Assembly: GCA_022606425.2 (NCBI GenBank)
Contig: JAHDVF020001468.1
Span: forward strand, 1,116,001 to 1,180,000
Source: Lepidostoma basale
Taxonomy: Eukaryota > Arthropoda > Insecta > Trichoptera > Lepidostomatidae
Length of the DNA: 64,000 bases
Reading direction: 5' to 3'
Both the position numbers and the translations under genes were made by a program. The notes below the pieces were generated by a model. That model had not been told where the DNA came from and ran no database searches. It saw only the letters and a list, made by a program, of their open reading frames with translations. Within the stretch, counting starts at the first letter, position 1. Every line of letters starts with the position of its first letter. This document shows, in pieces, positions 1 to 11,645 of this stretch.

Positions 1-47
1 TGTAAATATTTATAAAAAAATATTAAATATTGACCCATTATTTATAA

Positions 48-160
48 CCCCCCAAAGCTCACTGTTAAAAAGTCATTTTCAAAACATAAAATATTGACCC
101 ATTTAACTCTTGTTAATGGTACTCTGGTACTCTGGTACTGTGTCAAACTTTTACTATGCA
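48..160 (+). repeat. direct repeat, copy 1
   Basis: tgttaaaaagtcattttcaa, aacataaaatattgaccc, ggtactctggtactgtgtca. Second copy at 659-767. The pair flanks the hammerhead-like motif at 402-440. Confidence 0.7.
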
Positions 161-401
161 AATTAATAATTTATTATTTTCTATACAAAATATGTATTTT
201 CAAATTCTAATTCTAATTCCATTTTATCATTTTATTATTGAGTAATATTATTCTTACTGATAAAAAATAATTATCAGTACTTATAGCAATTGGCCCATAT
301 GATTTTTTAAAATTTAAATGTATTGTTCCTTTGTATTGTATCGATTTTTAAATGCGTTTTTTATATTAGTCTTTCTTTTTTAAGTTTTTATTATATATTT
401 A

Positions 402-440
402 CACCTGAAGATGGATGTATCCTCCGAAACATATCATGTT
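402..440 (+). ncRNA. hammerhead-like motif, family E, decayed
   Basis: CTGAAGA (405-411), T, helix II GGA / TCC, GAAA (426-429), then ACATAT where ACATGT is expected. The following gtggattataaacaaagtta matches the copy after 20700. Confidence 0.42.
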
Positions 441-658
441 TTATATTATTTTGTGGATTATAAACAAAGTTATTTTCAATTTCCAAAGTGTATTACATGT
501 AACATTATGTTATTATTCATATTATCTCACAAAATACGTACGAGTATATCAATTTATTGCAAATTGAAACATGTAATTTCTTGTTTATTGGGTGGGTGAA
601 GTGGTAATTTGTTTTATGTATAATTCGTTTGCTAAATTTGCTACACGTGTTATATATC

Positions 659-767
659 ACCCCCAAAAACTCGCTGTTAAGAAATCATTTTCAAAACATA
701 AAATATTGACCAATTAAACTCTTTTTAATGTTCTGACCCTGGTACTCTGTCAATTTTTACTTGCATA
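659..767 (+). repeat. direct repeat, copy 2
   Basis: tgttaagaaatcattttcaa, aacataaaatattgacc, ccctggtactctgtcaattt. The end module ccctggtactctgt also occurs alone at 13847. Confidence 0.7.
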
Positions 768-809
768 TGCGGCATACTGCTTTCTAGTATTTAAAAAATA
801 TGTTTCGTT

Positions 810-925
810 AGTTTATATCGTTTTCCCGATCATGAAGGCGTAAACATCTAAACTCAAAAATAAAACGTGTTTTAATTCGTCATTCATTGTGGAATTCCGC
901 AGTGTTAACAGAGCCTTAATTATAT
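810..925 (+). repeat. family B 3' end, decayed
   Basis: agtttatatcgttttcccga, tcatgaaggcgtaaacatct, aaactcaaaaataaaacgtg, then ttgtggaattccgcagtgtt. The GAAAC box is lost. Confidence 0.5.
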
Positions 926-1009
926 GAAAAATAACATGTACATTTTAATTTAAATTGAAGCTATCTACTAAAATATATTATTTACGTACTTACTGCAAAT
1001 GGTCGTACA

Positions 1010-1290
1010 AAAAACACTTGAATGGTCTTAGTCTTCTTGATGATAATATTCCAAGCCTCTCGATCCCGCGCCTTTTGCTCCCATCAGTCGCTTTCGCCCA
1101 GTTTAGTCAGATCAGCTAGAACTTATCCATCAAATCCTCTTAAGGTATTTGAGACGTCTGCGGCTTATCTTGACGTGTGCAGGGTCTTAATTTTCTAGTC
1201 TTCTCCACTCGGCATACGCGACCAATCCATGCTAGGCGACCGGCTCTCACGGTGCTCGTTTTAAGGGGCTGCTGGGTCATTGTGCTTATC
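1010..1290 (-). mobile_element. LINE C-terminal remnant
   Basis: The minus strand contains a segment readable as DLTKLGESDWWEQKARDREA, the usual end of one LINE type, interrupted by stops and frameshifts. Confidence 0.5.
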
Positions 1291-1295
1291 ATTAT

Positions 1296-1396
1296 GGAGA
1301 AATCTCGGGAATAAATCAGAAAACAATAGTGTGACAGTCCATCCTTTTTATCTACCCCTTCGAGAAAACGGTGTGATGGTAAGTTAGTTAGCTAAA
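1296..1396 (+). mobile_element. RTE-like LINE 3' end remnant
   Basis: Decayed match to the family's end: agtgtgacagtccatcc, ctaccccttcgagaaaacgg, tgatggtaagttagttagc. It has the terminal codons and the TTAG-type tail only. Confidence 0.7.
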
Positions 1397-1812
1397 ATTA
1401 ATATCCATTAACAGTTTAACTGGCGGAAGAGAAAAACATAAGGAATTGATAGTTATGCAGTTTTTTGATGGCGGAAATATAATAATTATAAAATATTATC
1501 AGGTTACATACTAAGTATGTATGATAATCAATATATTTAATTTCACGTTATTCTTTTGTGTTATTTTACATATGAATAAATTTGAAACACAATGTATAGT
1601 TTTAAGAATTTTTCTAAACGATGAAAGTTTTTAAATACGGGCCTAGTTCCAACCGAACTGGCAGACCTCATGTATGTATAATAAGTAAAATTAAAATAAA
1701 AAGAAATATGAAACTATCATTTTATATGTATAAATTGTAATTTATAAAATATATTAAATAAACTAAATTAAATAACTTTGTTTTAGTATCAAATTTGTAT
1801 TTTATTTTACGC

Positions 1813-1861
1813 GACAGCGGTTTCGTCAACCTCGTCGTCTGACGTCGTTTGACATCATCAG
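1813..1861 (-). ncRNA. hammerhead-like motif, family A
   Basis: On minus: CTGATGA (1855-1861), T, GTCAAAC ... GTTGAC with a longer loop, GAAA, helix III ACC / TGT-like (one mismatch), then C in GTC. Downstream gcgtaaaataaaatacaaa matches the 57.4-kb copy. Confidence 0.48.
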
Positions 1862-1865
1862 GTGT

Positions 1866-1952
1866 CAAATATATGAATATATATATGAATAATTAAACAA
1901 ATGAATATATATATGAATAATTAATCAAATATATATGTGAATAATTAAACAG
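1866..1952 (+). repeat. AT-rich tandem repeat, about 3 units
   Basis: Unit near atgaatatatatatgaataa, ttaaacaa, about 35 bp. Follows the family A motif. Confidence 0.65.
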
Positions 1953-2289
1953 TTTAAAATGTTAAGGTATCATAGTGTTTCGGCCAAAACAATGTGATTA
2001 TTTTACTGGAATTTTCGACTCAATAACAGGAAATTCGCACCAAAAATTGGTATTTTTATACAATAAAACAACAAAACATGTATGGTAGATGGTGAACTAT
2101 CTTTGAAAAAATAACCAAATTACGGAACATACATTTACGAGATATACGATCAAAACAAGAAAACAACATTGTATTTTACGAGTACATTAAATTTCTCTAA
2201 CGCACTTGAATCTGTGTACTTATTAGTATATTCATTAGTATGTAACAATTGTAACATAAATGTGTTATTGTGTGAGTATTTGTATAGCA

Positions 2290-2690
2290 CGTAAACAGGC
2301 ACCAGAGGCCTGCCTCGTATTCGGCGCAACCTCGCGCGATCACTAGGGAACAATCGCCCCGAAGTCCTCAGAGTCTCGGATTCCCCGAGGACTCCGTATT
2401 GTGTCCTTGTGGGAAAGCCCTCGAACATCGCTGTTCCCGCTCCCACCCCGAGCGCGTTCTCACACCCGATTAGTGTGCCCAGGGACGATTAGTGGGTCTG
2501 GCGGTCGGAGCTCGCGGGGTGGCGGGTCACCCCGGAGCGTGGGAGAGGTGTATCCCGACCTTCCAGCATTAATACGTCCCTTAGGTTTGAATTTTCTGAG
2601 GGTGGTGAATTAATTGTCCGACCCCGGTGGCTCGCATTCGTTCGTGAGTCTTCGTGGGAGAAAATAAACATTCCCGCATTCTGCCGATTA
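2290..2690. other. GC-rich island, unclassified
   Basis: Sharp GC rise (ggtcggagctcgcggggtgg) in AT-rich DNA. ORFs on both strands are short and overlapping, with no recognised protein. Possibly a retroelement 5' region. It ends gggagaaaataaacattccc. Confidence 0.3.
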
Positions 2691-2964
2691 TCGTAATCTT
2701 TTGATTATTTTATGTATTTAAAATTGCAATATATTATAAATATTCTAGAAAACATGTATCATACATAACATTTATATGGAGTTTTTCATCATTGTTTAAA
2801 CAGCAAAAATAATTTTAGAAATGTGATGTGTGATCATGTTTAGAAATGTGATGTGTGTGTGAATGTTCATTAAATTATAATAAATTTAATTTATCAATGT
2901 TTTATTAATTTAGCAAAACTCATTCACCCCAATTGTCTACTACTACGTAACACTTTCTATTTGT

Positions 2965-3110
2965 TTTCTTCTTCTTCTTCTTCTTCAAGTGCCCTGTCGG
3001 GTCCCCCCAACGTTGGCGATCACCTCGGCGAACCTGTCCCTGTCCTGCGCCGCTCGGAACAGCTCCTCAACACTTCGATGCGCTTTCACTATTTTGAGCC
3101 GGGAGATTTG
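2965..3110 (-). mobile_element. LINE extreme 3' end with (GAA)n tail
   Basis: The minus strand reads VEELFRAAQDRDRFAEVIAN then VGGTRQGT-stop, followed directly by (GAA)n (ttcttcttcttcttcttc on + at 2968). Confidence 0.75.
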
Positions 3111-3351
3111 TTTTAGCACTTGGAATTGATTATTGAAAAATAAAGCTTTCGAGTTTACGTCATCAAGTAATTCACTTCAATCTGAATGTGAATTTCTTGT
3201 ATATTCGCCATACTTTGTGCTGTTATGATGCTTTATTTCCCTTTTTCTTTTTTTATATACAACACTAACTTTATTAAAAAAAATTAAAATTAACAACTTT
3301 CAAAACTGATCATATTTGTAAACAATTTTATAATATTTTTAATATCTTTAT

Positions 3352-3397
3352 AATATCACTGAGGAAGGACCGGGTAGTCCGAAACATGTCTGATATT
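3352..3397 (+). ncRNA. hammerhead-ribozyme-like motif (best candidate)
   Basis: Helix I AATATCA (3352-3358) / TGATATT (3391-3397), 7 of 7 paired. Core CTGAGGA (3359-3365), one extra A, helix II GGAC (3367-3370) / GTCC (3377-3380) with loop CGGGTA, GAAA (3381-3384), helix III A-C / G-T (3384-3385, 3388-3389) with a 2-base loop, cleavage-site base C3390 in GTC. The short helix III is typical of the minimal hammerheads of Penelope-like elements. The unpaired base after CTGAGGA departs from the usual consensus and may reduce or abolish activity. Confidence 0.6.
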
Positions 3398-3689
3398 TTT
3401 TTTTAAGGGAGTGTTGTATATACATACAAAGTACCTATATAAAAAAAGAAAAAGACAAATAAATCATCTACAACATACCTCTGAAACAACTAGTATAAAA
3501 TATTTTGCTTTTAAAAATATTAAATAAAACATGTGGTATTTAACAGTGTTATATAAATTCTCCCTACAAATTAAAATATATTTATTATATTATGTTGTGT
3601 GCCGTAGAGTACAACACTTTCTTTATTTTGTATTCAAAAAGAATAATGTACAAATAAATACATAATTTTGTTAGCCAACCGATCATCTT

Positions 3690-4140
3690 TCATACGCTGT
3701 ACGTGACCAGGCCACCTCGAGCCAACGCGCACCGATAAAACGTATACCTACACATGCGCTTAAAATGTCGATTGTCGATATATGAGGAACGCAAACAACA
3801 AATAAAACAGCGTACATCGGATACAGAGTCCGCCATTCTGTATATTCCAATCCGTAAAGATTCACACCGACTCCGGTTGAAGTCGACAACGGCCGCGGCA
3901 TTGCTAGACCATTTTGGTGGCTAGCACAATGGGGGCAATAGCGATAATTCCTCCGTAGCACTTGTCGCTTAGGCCCGTGTGGAATGTAGGGTCCCAATAG
4001 CGCCGAGTTCCCACGCCCCCCCGCGCCCCCCAGCCCCGCGCATCGTGAGAACATCTTCCTCCGCACGGAACACTCCTCTGCACTAATGTTTATACACCAT
4101 AAACAAAACGTCAGACTTAACTTCAGGCTCAGGGTACACA
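3690..4140. other. unclassified GC-richer block
   Basis: Contains a 152-codon minus ORF with YCPHC and no known domain. The sequence gctagcacaatgggggcaat reads like a dispersed repeat rather than a gene. No splice or start context supports it. Confidence 0.25.
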
Positions 4141-4469
4141 ATGGAAGGAGAAAAGCTGCTCGATTTTTATACTACCGAATTATCATATGCTCACATGTAT
4201 AAACACTTGCATAAATAGTGTGTAATAAGATAAGTGTTAATCTAAACATACAGTAAAAATATTACGTTGTATGAAGTTCAAAATTCAATATAATAGATGT
4301 ATGTATTCACACAAATATATTTTAGAAATTTAAGGTATTCCGAGGCATAGTTTTCCTGGTTGTAAGCTCACTTATTTTTTGTTTCATCATGAATAAAACT
4401 TTTTTTTTATATATTCAAAACAAAGTGTTATACATGGTACATACACATATCAAATTTATTAACTTTCCT

Positions 4470-4675
4470 CTTATTATTCTTCTTAGTGTAGTCCTTGTGG
4501 CCTTTTTCTTATGAGTTTTTTTAACTCCTGCGAAGTCGACTCTCAGCTGTCGATCCATTTCTTTGGTGGTCTGCCCGGACGTCGTCTACCTTGAGTTGAC
4601 CATTCAAGACATTGGTGTCTGGATGTATCCATTCTTCTCGCCTTATTAACTTCTTCTCATCTTATTAACTCAAGT
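4470..4675 (-). mobile_element. LINE 3' fragment, GRPPK type
   Basis: The minus strand reads ARRMDTSRHQCLEW, GRRRPGRPPKKWIDS-stop and a degenerate end with a short AAG tail (attcttctt on +). Confidence 0.65.
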
Positions 4676-4714
4676 GCAAAAAAAACTTTTTAGAATATGA
4701 TCTATCGCAAATAT

Positions 4715-4890
4715 AAATTATTATGTATTTTTTGTTTCATGAACAATGATGTATAAATCCATACTACTCGTAAATCATTAACACGAATGAAAACCTCTGT
4801 TTTTTAAGAAGATTTATTATAGTTTATGGGAATGACATATTTCGCCTTTCTAAGGCAATACCTGTATTAATACATGACAATTTATTTGAA
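4715..4890. repeat. family C element, left arm
   Basis: gtttcatgaacaatgatgta, aatgaaaacctctgtttttt, gaatgacatatttcgccttt, ctaaggcaatacctg. The right arm is missing. Confidence 0.6.
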
Positions 4891-5833
4891 TTTTAATATT
4901 TATTTGAATAAAAATCACAAACATTACAGACATATAATTCCAGATCGTTTGCAATTACATTATAAGAATTTACAAGAGAAGCATAAAAAGAATAAGATTA
5001 AGAATTAGAAAGAATCATAACATTGATATTGCATCCCTGAGGCAACTCACATTATCACGAAATATGTCGACCTCCGAGGCGACCCGATTAATCAATAAGA
5101 TTAATTTTAATCATTGGCAGGCAGGTGGACAATACATCCCACGAACTATAATAAAACTTCTATTAAACAGACATTTTCATCATGTTACTGATTTTAAAAA
5201 AACTTCAAGAAAACAGACGTTTTTATTCGTATTAATTAAATTAATACGCTTTAAGAAATTAATTGCCAAATTGTGTTCTATTTATATGCAATATTTATTT
5301 ATTTTTAATCTTGTTCAGTTATTTACGCATACGAGCGTACTCTCGCATCTCGTCGGTTACTCATTCGACACCGAGTCAGGGTGTTCCGTCGAAGGCGGTT
5401 TATGTGAACTTTCACTCGCCTTAATGACGCAATGGTCATCAAATATTTTTTGCTGCAATCATACGTACATCTTCGCGAAGGAGTCGGCTTTGTAATGCAA
5501 TAACGCGATTCTGTTTCAAGCGTGGTGTACTCGTGTGCTCGCATCGCCTCCGCGGTTTCTGGCACCCGACATATTGTCTCGGCTGCTGGGAAGAAGTTTA
5601 CGGCGCGGCGCGTTACTAATATTCATTAATGGACAACTTTACAGGTCTTAGACCATCCGGATTCTACAGTGGATTAATACCGGCATTATTTCGTATCGTA
5701 AAGCTGAAATGGAATACAGTATATCGTCCGTGGTTCCAAACATACAGTAGAATAATTGTTACGGATCTTCCGAAATGAAAATGCACGATCGACTGGATCT
5801 CGATGATTTATTATACAAACATAGTATGTGTGT

Positions 5834-6384
5834 GTATGGAGGAAGATGTAGCCAGCAGACTTAACAAGGCAAGGGAGCTTCCGCTATGCTTCGCCCTGTA
5901 TGGCGCTCCGGTAACATTTCGAGAAAGCTACTGTACTGCTGCGTACTGCTGTACGGATGTGAGACTTGGAAGTCTACCGCGGACGTTATTGGTAAACTCC
6001 AGGTGTTTATAAATAGGTGCCTTCGCTCAATATTCAAAATCTATTGGCCCCAAACAGTGTCAAATGCCGTTCTCAGGACCATGGCAGGCGAAAAGCCAAT
6101 TAGAGAACAAGTCGCTAGACCCAAATGGCAGTGGATCGGTCACACTCTGAGACAGAACCCAGCCTGCATCGCTCAGGATGCACTAGATTGGTCCCCTATG
6201 GGGGGAAAGAGAAAGCAATGCAGACCTAGAGCCACCTGGAAAAGAACCCTGCAGGACGAGGTTAAGGCAGCAAACCTCACTTGGGATGATGTTAGGCATC
6301 AGGCATGCGATAGAGTCGGGTGGAGAAGATTCCTTGAGGCCCTAAGCACCACGGATGTGTGAGAGGACAAAAAAAAGAAGAAGA
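5834..6384 (+). mobile_element. 5'-truncated LINE with 11-bp target duplication
   Basis: Reads GCETWKSTADVIGKLQVFIN, RCLRSIFKIYWPQTVSNAV, PKWQWIGHTLRQ, CRPRATWKRTLQDEVKAANL and WRRFLEALSTTDV-stop, then gaggacaaaaaaaagaagaa. It is flanked by AGTATGTGTGT at 5823-5833 and 6385-6395. One frame change lies near 5900. It is a different family from the GRPPK elements but has a similar AAG tail. Confidence 0.87.
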
Positions 6385-6669
6385 AGTATGTGTGTTACAA
6401 ACTTCGTGTCCAAAATTAATGTGTGTGACAAATACAGCAAATGCCCTATTTATAAGCAGGAGTAATCAAAGTACATTAAGATAATATCTTGGACTTTACT
6501 GCATTCAAAGTGCATAAGTTTCGTTTAGCTTTCAAAGTACAATTCACAGCATGTTTAAATAATATTGTTTTTCGATAGATTAGGAGGACAGGAAGTCCAC
6601 ACCAGATAAAGATATGATTAATTTCAATTTTGTTACTGCGTTCCACAACATAATAACTCAATAAACTTC

Positions 6670-7000
6670 TTCTTTTAATAGATCTGACGATCTGTGACAC
6701 AGAAATCATGTCTTCTCGGATGATGAGGACCAGCTGTCCCTCAATCTTATATGTGTTCTTCCAGGTGGACGGTGTCCTGAGGGGATTTCGTTAGCGGTTG
6801 TATGTTATGTGCGAGTCTTTCAGTATCCATTCTGGCTACATAGTCCCTCCAGTATATTCTTCTGGATCTACTCCAGCGAACGATATCTTCTATTTCCCAA
6901 GTTTTTCTTATATCTGCATTGCGGACACGATCTCGGAGAATTTTTTTCGTAATGTATCTTAGAACCTTCATCTCAGATGTTCTTAGCAATATATTAAATT
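6670..7000 (-). mobile_element. LINE fragment, GRPPKRW family
   Basis: The minus strand has LRTSEMKVLRYITKKILRDR, VRNADIRKTWEIEDIVRWSR and RRIYWRDYVARMDTERLAHN, then an AAG-type tail at 6665. It is very close to the 44880 copy but with in-frame breaks. Confidence 0.82.
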
Positions 7001-7640
7001 AAACTCAATCATCATCAGCCTTAAGTCGTCCAGTGCTGAACATAGGCCTCCCTTTCCCGACCTCCACAACTCTCTATCTCTCGCCGCTCTTTGACTTCCT
7101 GCCACTCTCTTGATGTCATCAGACTTGTGGCTTGTGGCTTGTGGTCTGCCAGGATTTCTATGGCAGGATCTCGGTCGCCACTCCAGGGTGCGTCTTGTCC
7201 ACCGATCATCCGTTGTCTTCGCTACATGACCGGTCCAAATTCACTCCAACGATGCTATAAACTCAATAAATGTTCTCAATCATTATCTTATCTTTAGCCA
7301 TCTCTTCACTGCTAGATATAGGTCTCTTCAAATAGTCTGCATTGTTTACTATCTCGTGCGTCTCTTATCCATTCTTCCCTCGAATTTAATTATGTTGTCA
7401 GCACATCTTTTCTGGGGTCAACCGAAGCCTCTTATCATTCCGTATTTTGTCCATCAGACTTATCCCGTCTTTCCTTAGCCCGTTGTGCACAGCTTGTGTA
7501 TGTTGGCTGTGAATACCACAGTTTCCAGTCCATACAATATCACCAGGAAGATGCATGCCTCATAGACCCTTCTTTTGAGATTCGTTGGAATATTTTTGGC
7601 CTTTAGTCTCCAGCTATTAAGCAGCAGATAACGAAAATAA
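7000..7640 (-). mobile_element. LINE C-terminal relic, WTRR-LEWRP family
   Basis: The minus strand has VYEACIFLVILYGLETVVFT at 7500-7590, then decayed sequence. A nearer-3' piece (7015-7215) reads TDDRWTRRTLEWRPRSCHRN, GRPQA and ELWRSGKGGLCSALDD. The two parts may be one element or two insertions. A relative is at 42425-42945. Confidence 0.7.
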
Positions 7641-8000
7641 TAACAGCAGATAAAGACAAACAAAAATTATACCAAAATATCAACAAGAAATTATAGCAAT
7701 GCACAATATACTAACGGGAATGGCTTTGATAGATGAATTCATTCTGAAACTTGCCGAACGTTTTTACAAAGGACTCTCTTTACATCCTAACCCCACAATA
7801 AAAGACCTCTCAAATTACGACCCATACGCCTCCAGCCGCCATAAGCGCCTAAAATCGATCCTCCTTCAGAGGAACACTCCGGACCATACAAATCATGCCC
7901 CCGCATAAATTAACAACCCACCAAATCATCTTCCAACAATGTTTCCATCAGACGTAAGAGAAATAGCCACAAGAGCTGAACCTCTGTAAGCCAGAAGATC
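7640..8000 (+). mobile_element. jockey-type LINE C-terminal fragment
   Basis: Reads GMALIDEFILKLAERFYKGL then SLHPNPTIKDLSNYDPYASS and HKRLKSILLQRN, the usual C-terminal end of jockey-clade reverse transcriptases. The 5' and 3' ends are unclear. Confidence 0.6.
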
Positions 8001-8742
8001 ATAGTCCAAGTCCAAGTACTATTATACTATGTATTTGGTATAATATATCATTTCTTTATAGAATTTTTGTTTTTCTAGTATTAAATAAAGCCGTTTCCTC
8101 GAAATGGATAGTAGATACTCTTCTTTCCTGAAATATTTCTGGAACCTTTTCAATATTCATTTGGCGTGTCTGCACACATGCTTCATGCCCTGTCATAGAC
8201 GCACACATTATTCACAGTTCTTTCTACTTTCATCCCGTCCATATGTTCAAACAATATTTGTGATTTACTTTACTTTGCTCCTAACATATTCATCCACCCT
8301 GCTTTTTTTTACATATCGAGGTGTATTTACGATTTATTTTTATTTTAAAATAAAAAAGATCATGTAAGATAATAAATAATATAAGTTAATGGATTAAATA
8401 AATGTTGTTACTCTCAGAAGAATTAATAATGTATTGTATTATTTTGGTAATGCACAAACAAATGGAATAGATATATAAGATTTCGTAAGTATTGAGTTCG
8501 TATGTTTATTTAAGGTCTTACACAAATTACGTAATGTATTTCCAGCACAATCCTTTAAAAAGTTTATCCGTGTAGTGATTAATCTTCCATTTGATGTGAC
8601 GCGCTGCTAAAGCGCGTATTATGTCACGTTTGCGGAAATTCCTCCGTTTCCTTCGGCTATCACCCTCGGTCGTGGCCGGTGTCTCGGTCTTAGGCAATAT
8701 TTGCAAACGGAGGGCGGAGGTAGCCGTAATGGTCCCGAGTAA
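8000..8742. other. no gene seen
   Basis: AT-rich. The 8580-8730 part is GC-richer with a short palindrome, gacgcgctgctaaagcgcgt. No coding signal. Confidence 0.5.
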
Positions 8743-8990
8743 AGGTCCAATTACACTGGACAGTGACCGTAACGGTGCCGTAACGTCACCGACGTAGCCT
8801 TAATTCTCACCGATTCACTATCTCAAATGCTAAAATAAAATCATCGAATTGACAAGAGACGCGCAGACGTAAAACTGACTTTTATCAACTCTCCCGACGG
8901 CGATATTATTATAGCATTTGAGAATACGAGTCGGTGAGATTCAAGGCTACGTCGGTGCCGTTACGGTCACTGTCCAGTGCAAATGGACCT
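8743..8990. mobile_element. Harbinger-like MITE with TAA target duplication
   Basis: 248-bp palindromic element. Left AGGTCCAATTACACTGGACA pairs with right TGTCCAGTGCAAATGGACCT, and the arms stay complementary for about 80 bp (gtgaccgtaacggtgccg against cggcaccgttacggtcac ordering). It is flanked by TAA at 8740-8742 and 8991-8993. A 3-bp TWA duplication fits PIF/Harbinger. No transposase. Confidence 0.8.
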
Positions 8991-8993
8991 TAA

Positions 8994-10034
8994 ATTGTCT
9001 CCTAAGTTAGTTAAAGTATTTATGGTGTAAGCTGCTAAGTGCCATTAAACTTTTCTCAAAAACATTCCGGAAAATGAGACGGAGAAAATAATCCATATTA
9101 ATATATTCTTCCGGAGTGAAACTTCGTGATTTAATGCCAATTTGTCCCAACTTTTGGGTAATTTGTTACATAATATCTTTCGTCTAAGCTTTTTTATTTT
9201 TTTCTTAAAATCGCTAATGAGTTTTCAATTTCAAGTTTTTTGTAAATAAGAAAATGAAATAAATTTCTGATCTTTAACGAATTAGACACCTTGAAATTAT
9301 CAGCGAAAACAAAATTTAACATTTTTTTCTAAGGCTCGTGTCTTATTATTAACGCTTTTGTAGTAATTGTTATATAATTAAATAGAAAATATTCAAGGTC
9401 TTCCCTCGCAAATTTCAATACAATTATTTATTTCAAACAATATTCTCGTGGAAGTAAAACATAAATATGATAATACAATTCACGTGTATACATCATATTA
9501 CACCCAACACCGGTTGCGGTATTGTAACGCGTTTTAATTAATAAGAGAATACCATCGCGAACATAAATCCTAATAGAGATTTCTGTTAGCAATTTCTCCG
9601 TGATTAATGGAACAGAAAAAAATGTAAAAATTAACCGGACCATCTTCTGCTGCAGAGTGTGGGTAGGGAGGGAGGCTGGGAATTGATGTCACCAATTTAT
9701 ATCCGTGAGTCTACTTTTTTCAGTGCGAGGCATTCTGTAACAGAGAAAATGTATATCGTTACGTCGGCCATTAAATATGCATATTATTTTGTAGGGATCG
9801 CTAGACCTTAGCGTAAATATTTTATTTACGTTTTCAACGACAAGCGAAACTCTTGTTTACTACTTGTACATCTCTTCCATCTTGCTCTGATTCTCCTCCT
9901 TATTTAAATAGAAATTTTATCTTGATCTGCGGACAATCTTGACGCCCTTATCTTTATACTTATATACTGTAGTGTTTTATCATAAGAGAGACTTTCACGA
10001 TATTTCTACTTTTATAAACATACTAATATTATTT
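8994..10034. other. no gene seen
   Basis: AT-rich sequence with no coding similarity and no repeat recognised. Confidence 0.5.
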
Positions 10035-10150
10035 TCACCGACAAGCTAGAAGAAATCCAATGCAGACAGCCTAGGAAAGAGGGACGTGGAAGTAAATGGA
10101 AGAGGCCTTTCTTTGTTCAGGAGTGGATGCCAACAGGCTGAAAGTAAGAA
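10035..10150 (+). mobile_element. LINE extreme 3' end (short)
   Basis: KLEEIQCRQPRKEGRGSKWK and then caggagtggatgccaacagg, a common ending of the WTRR-type LINEs (compare 42880-42930). Confidence 0.5.
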
Positions 10151-10424
10151 AAATAAAAAATAAAACGTCTTATTTATTTACGTAAAAAAGTTTTAAAACA
10201 ATTAACGCAATTATTAGAACAATACCCCAAAGTTAAAACAGTAATGAATTCAATTCCACTAAAAATCTAATACATTTGCCTACTTGAAGCAATTAAACCC
10301 TTGTTTTATTGTTTTCATTTAGTTTAGATTTTAGATAAACTTAATACATGTCATTATGGAATTCCATAATGACATTTTTTATGAATTTATACACAATATT
10401 TTTTATTTTTGAGTTTATATTTCT

Positions 10425-10485
10425 CGACATGTTTCGAAGGCTTGACAACTTCATCATAGGGAAAACGATATAAATTTCATTTTGG
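10425..10485 (-). ncRNA. hammerhead-like motif, family B
   Basis: On minus: tttatatcgttttccctatg, then ATGATGAAG, a loop, CTTC, GAAACATGTC, GAGAAATATAAACTC. The outer TTTATAT / ATATAAA pairs. The 5' box is altered. Relatives at 810-920 and 46600-46700 (+). Confidence 0.4.
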
Positions 10486-10489
10486 GAAT

Positions 10490-11319
10490 TATCTACATAT
10501 TTTTTGAAACACGATTTAAGTAATTAATTTACCTAATACGTATATCGATATTATATTTGTATCAAGATAATATTTTTATAGTATGGATTGTTTCAGTTTT
10601 AATTTTTTGAGAAAACAGTATATTTAAACTTTTATACTCGTATATAATCAAAGCTCCTCACCAATCGATGTGTTCTCGCATTGAATTAAAAAAAAATTAC
10701 AAAAATCTCTTGTTTCTCGCTGAGTATACAAGAAACATGAATCATTCTATATTTATTCATTAGTGATATGTAATATAAATTCTGTACTATGTTATTGCTT
10801 ACTCTTATTTATATGAAAAACGCACACTATATCCATTAGCAAGATTATTATAATTGTTAACAACTATTCAGTTTTTCAGCAGTTCAGTGTTAATAAGTGA
10901 ACGTGGACTTGTACAAACACTGCCACGTTATTGTAACCAAAATGTTGATGGCCTGAGAATTTCCTTCGTAATCTCTCTTCCACTTCCCATTTATGGTAAT
11001 GTCAACGGCCTTGTCAAATTGTCAACCGATGTCGCCCAAACGACCTTAATATGACGTCATTTTGACTGAAATTACCAGAGTTTAGGGAGTTTCGCGATAA
11101 CATTTGTACGCACGTACTCACATTTATATGGGTGCCAGGGTCAGTTTGTGAAAACGCATTCCAATAATAGATTAAAAATCTCTTATTTAATTGAAGAAAA
11201 TATGCATTTTATGTAAGTGTTATAATGTTATAAGAGGAGATATGTTTCGCCATACTGTATGATGATATTTCTGCTTCTTATTCTACTATTTGTTATAGAC
11301 TTAACAATCTGTTATTATA
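10490..11319. other. no gene seen
   Basis: AT-rich. The 66-codon ORF at 10854 resembles nothing and lacks context. Confidence 0.5.
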
Positions 11320-11645
11320 GGATTCTCCTCCTGTGATGTTTAACTCCAGCTGTCTCTCTGTCGTTTTGGGGGTCTCCCTGGTGGATACCGTCCAATTAGT
11401 ATTCCATGCATAGCCAAGTATATATCTCTGAACATGTCGACGTTATCGTTTCCATTTGATCACATCTTGAACCTCAAAGGCCTCTCGGATAGTGGTGTTT
11501 CTTACACGATCACGCAGTCTTAGCGGAAATTACACTTAGTATTCGCATTTCTGTTGTCTTCAGCATTCTTTTGGTATTGACAGTGTTTCTTGCCTCAATG
11601 CCATGTGTGAGGATAGGTCACACACAGATCTTATAGGTTACAATG
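11320..11645 (-). mobile_element. LINE fragment, GRPPK type, decayed
   Basis: Minus-strand relics of RDRVRNTTIREAFEVQDVIK and of the final PGRPPKRQRDSW-like segment are visible with many substitutions. No tail. Confidence 0.6.

Noticed and set aside
3683..4141. 152-codon minus ORF with YCPHC as a small zinc-binding protein
   Set aside because: One CxxC alone, no homologous features, repeat-like surroundings.
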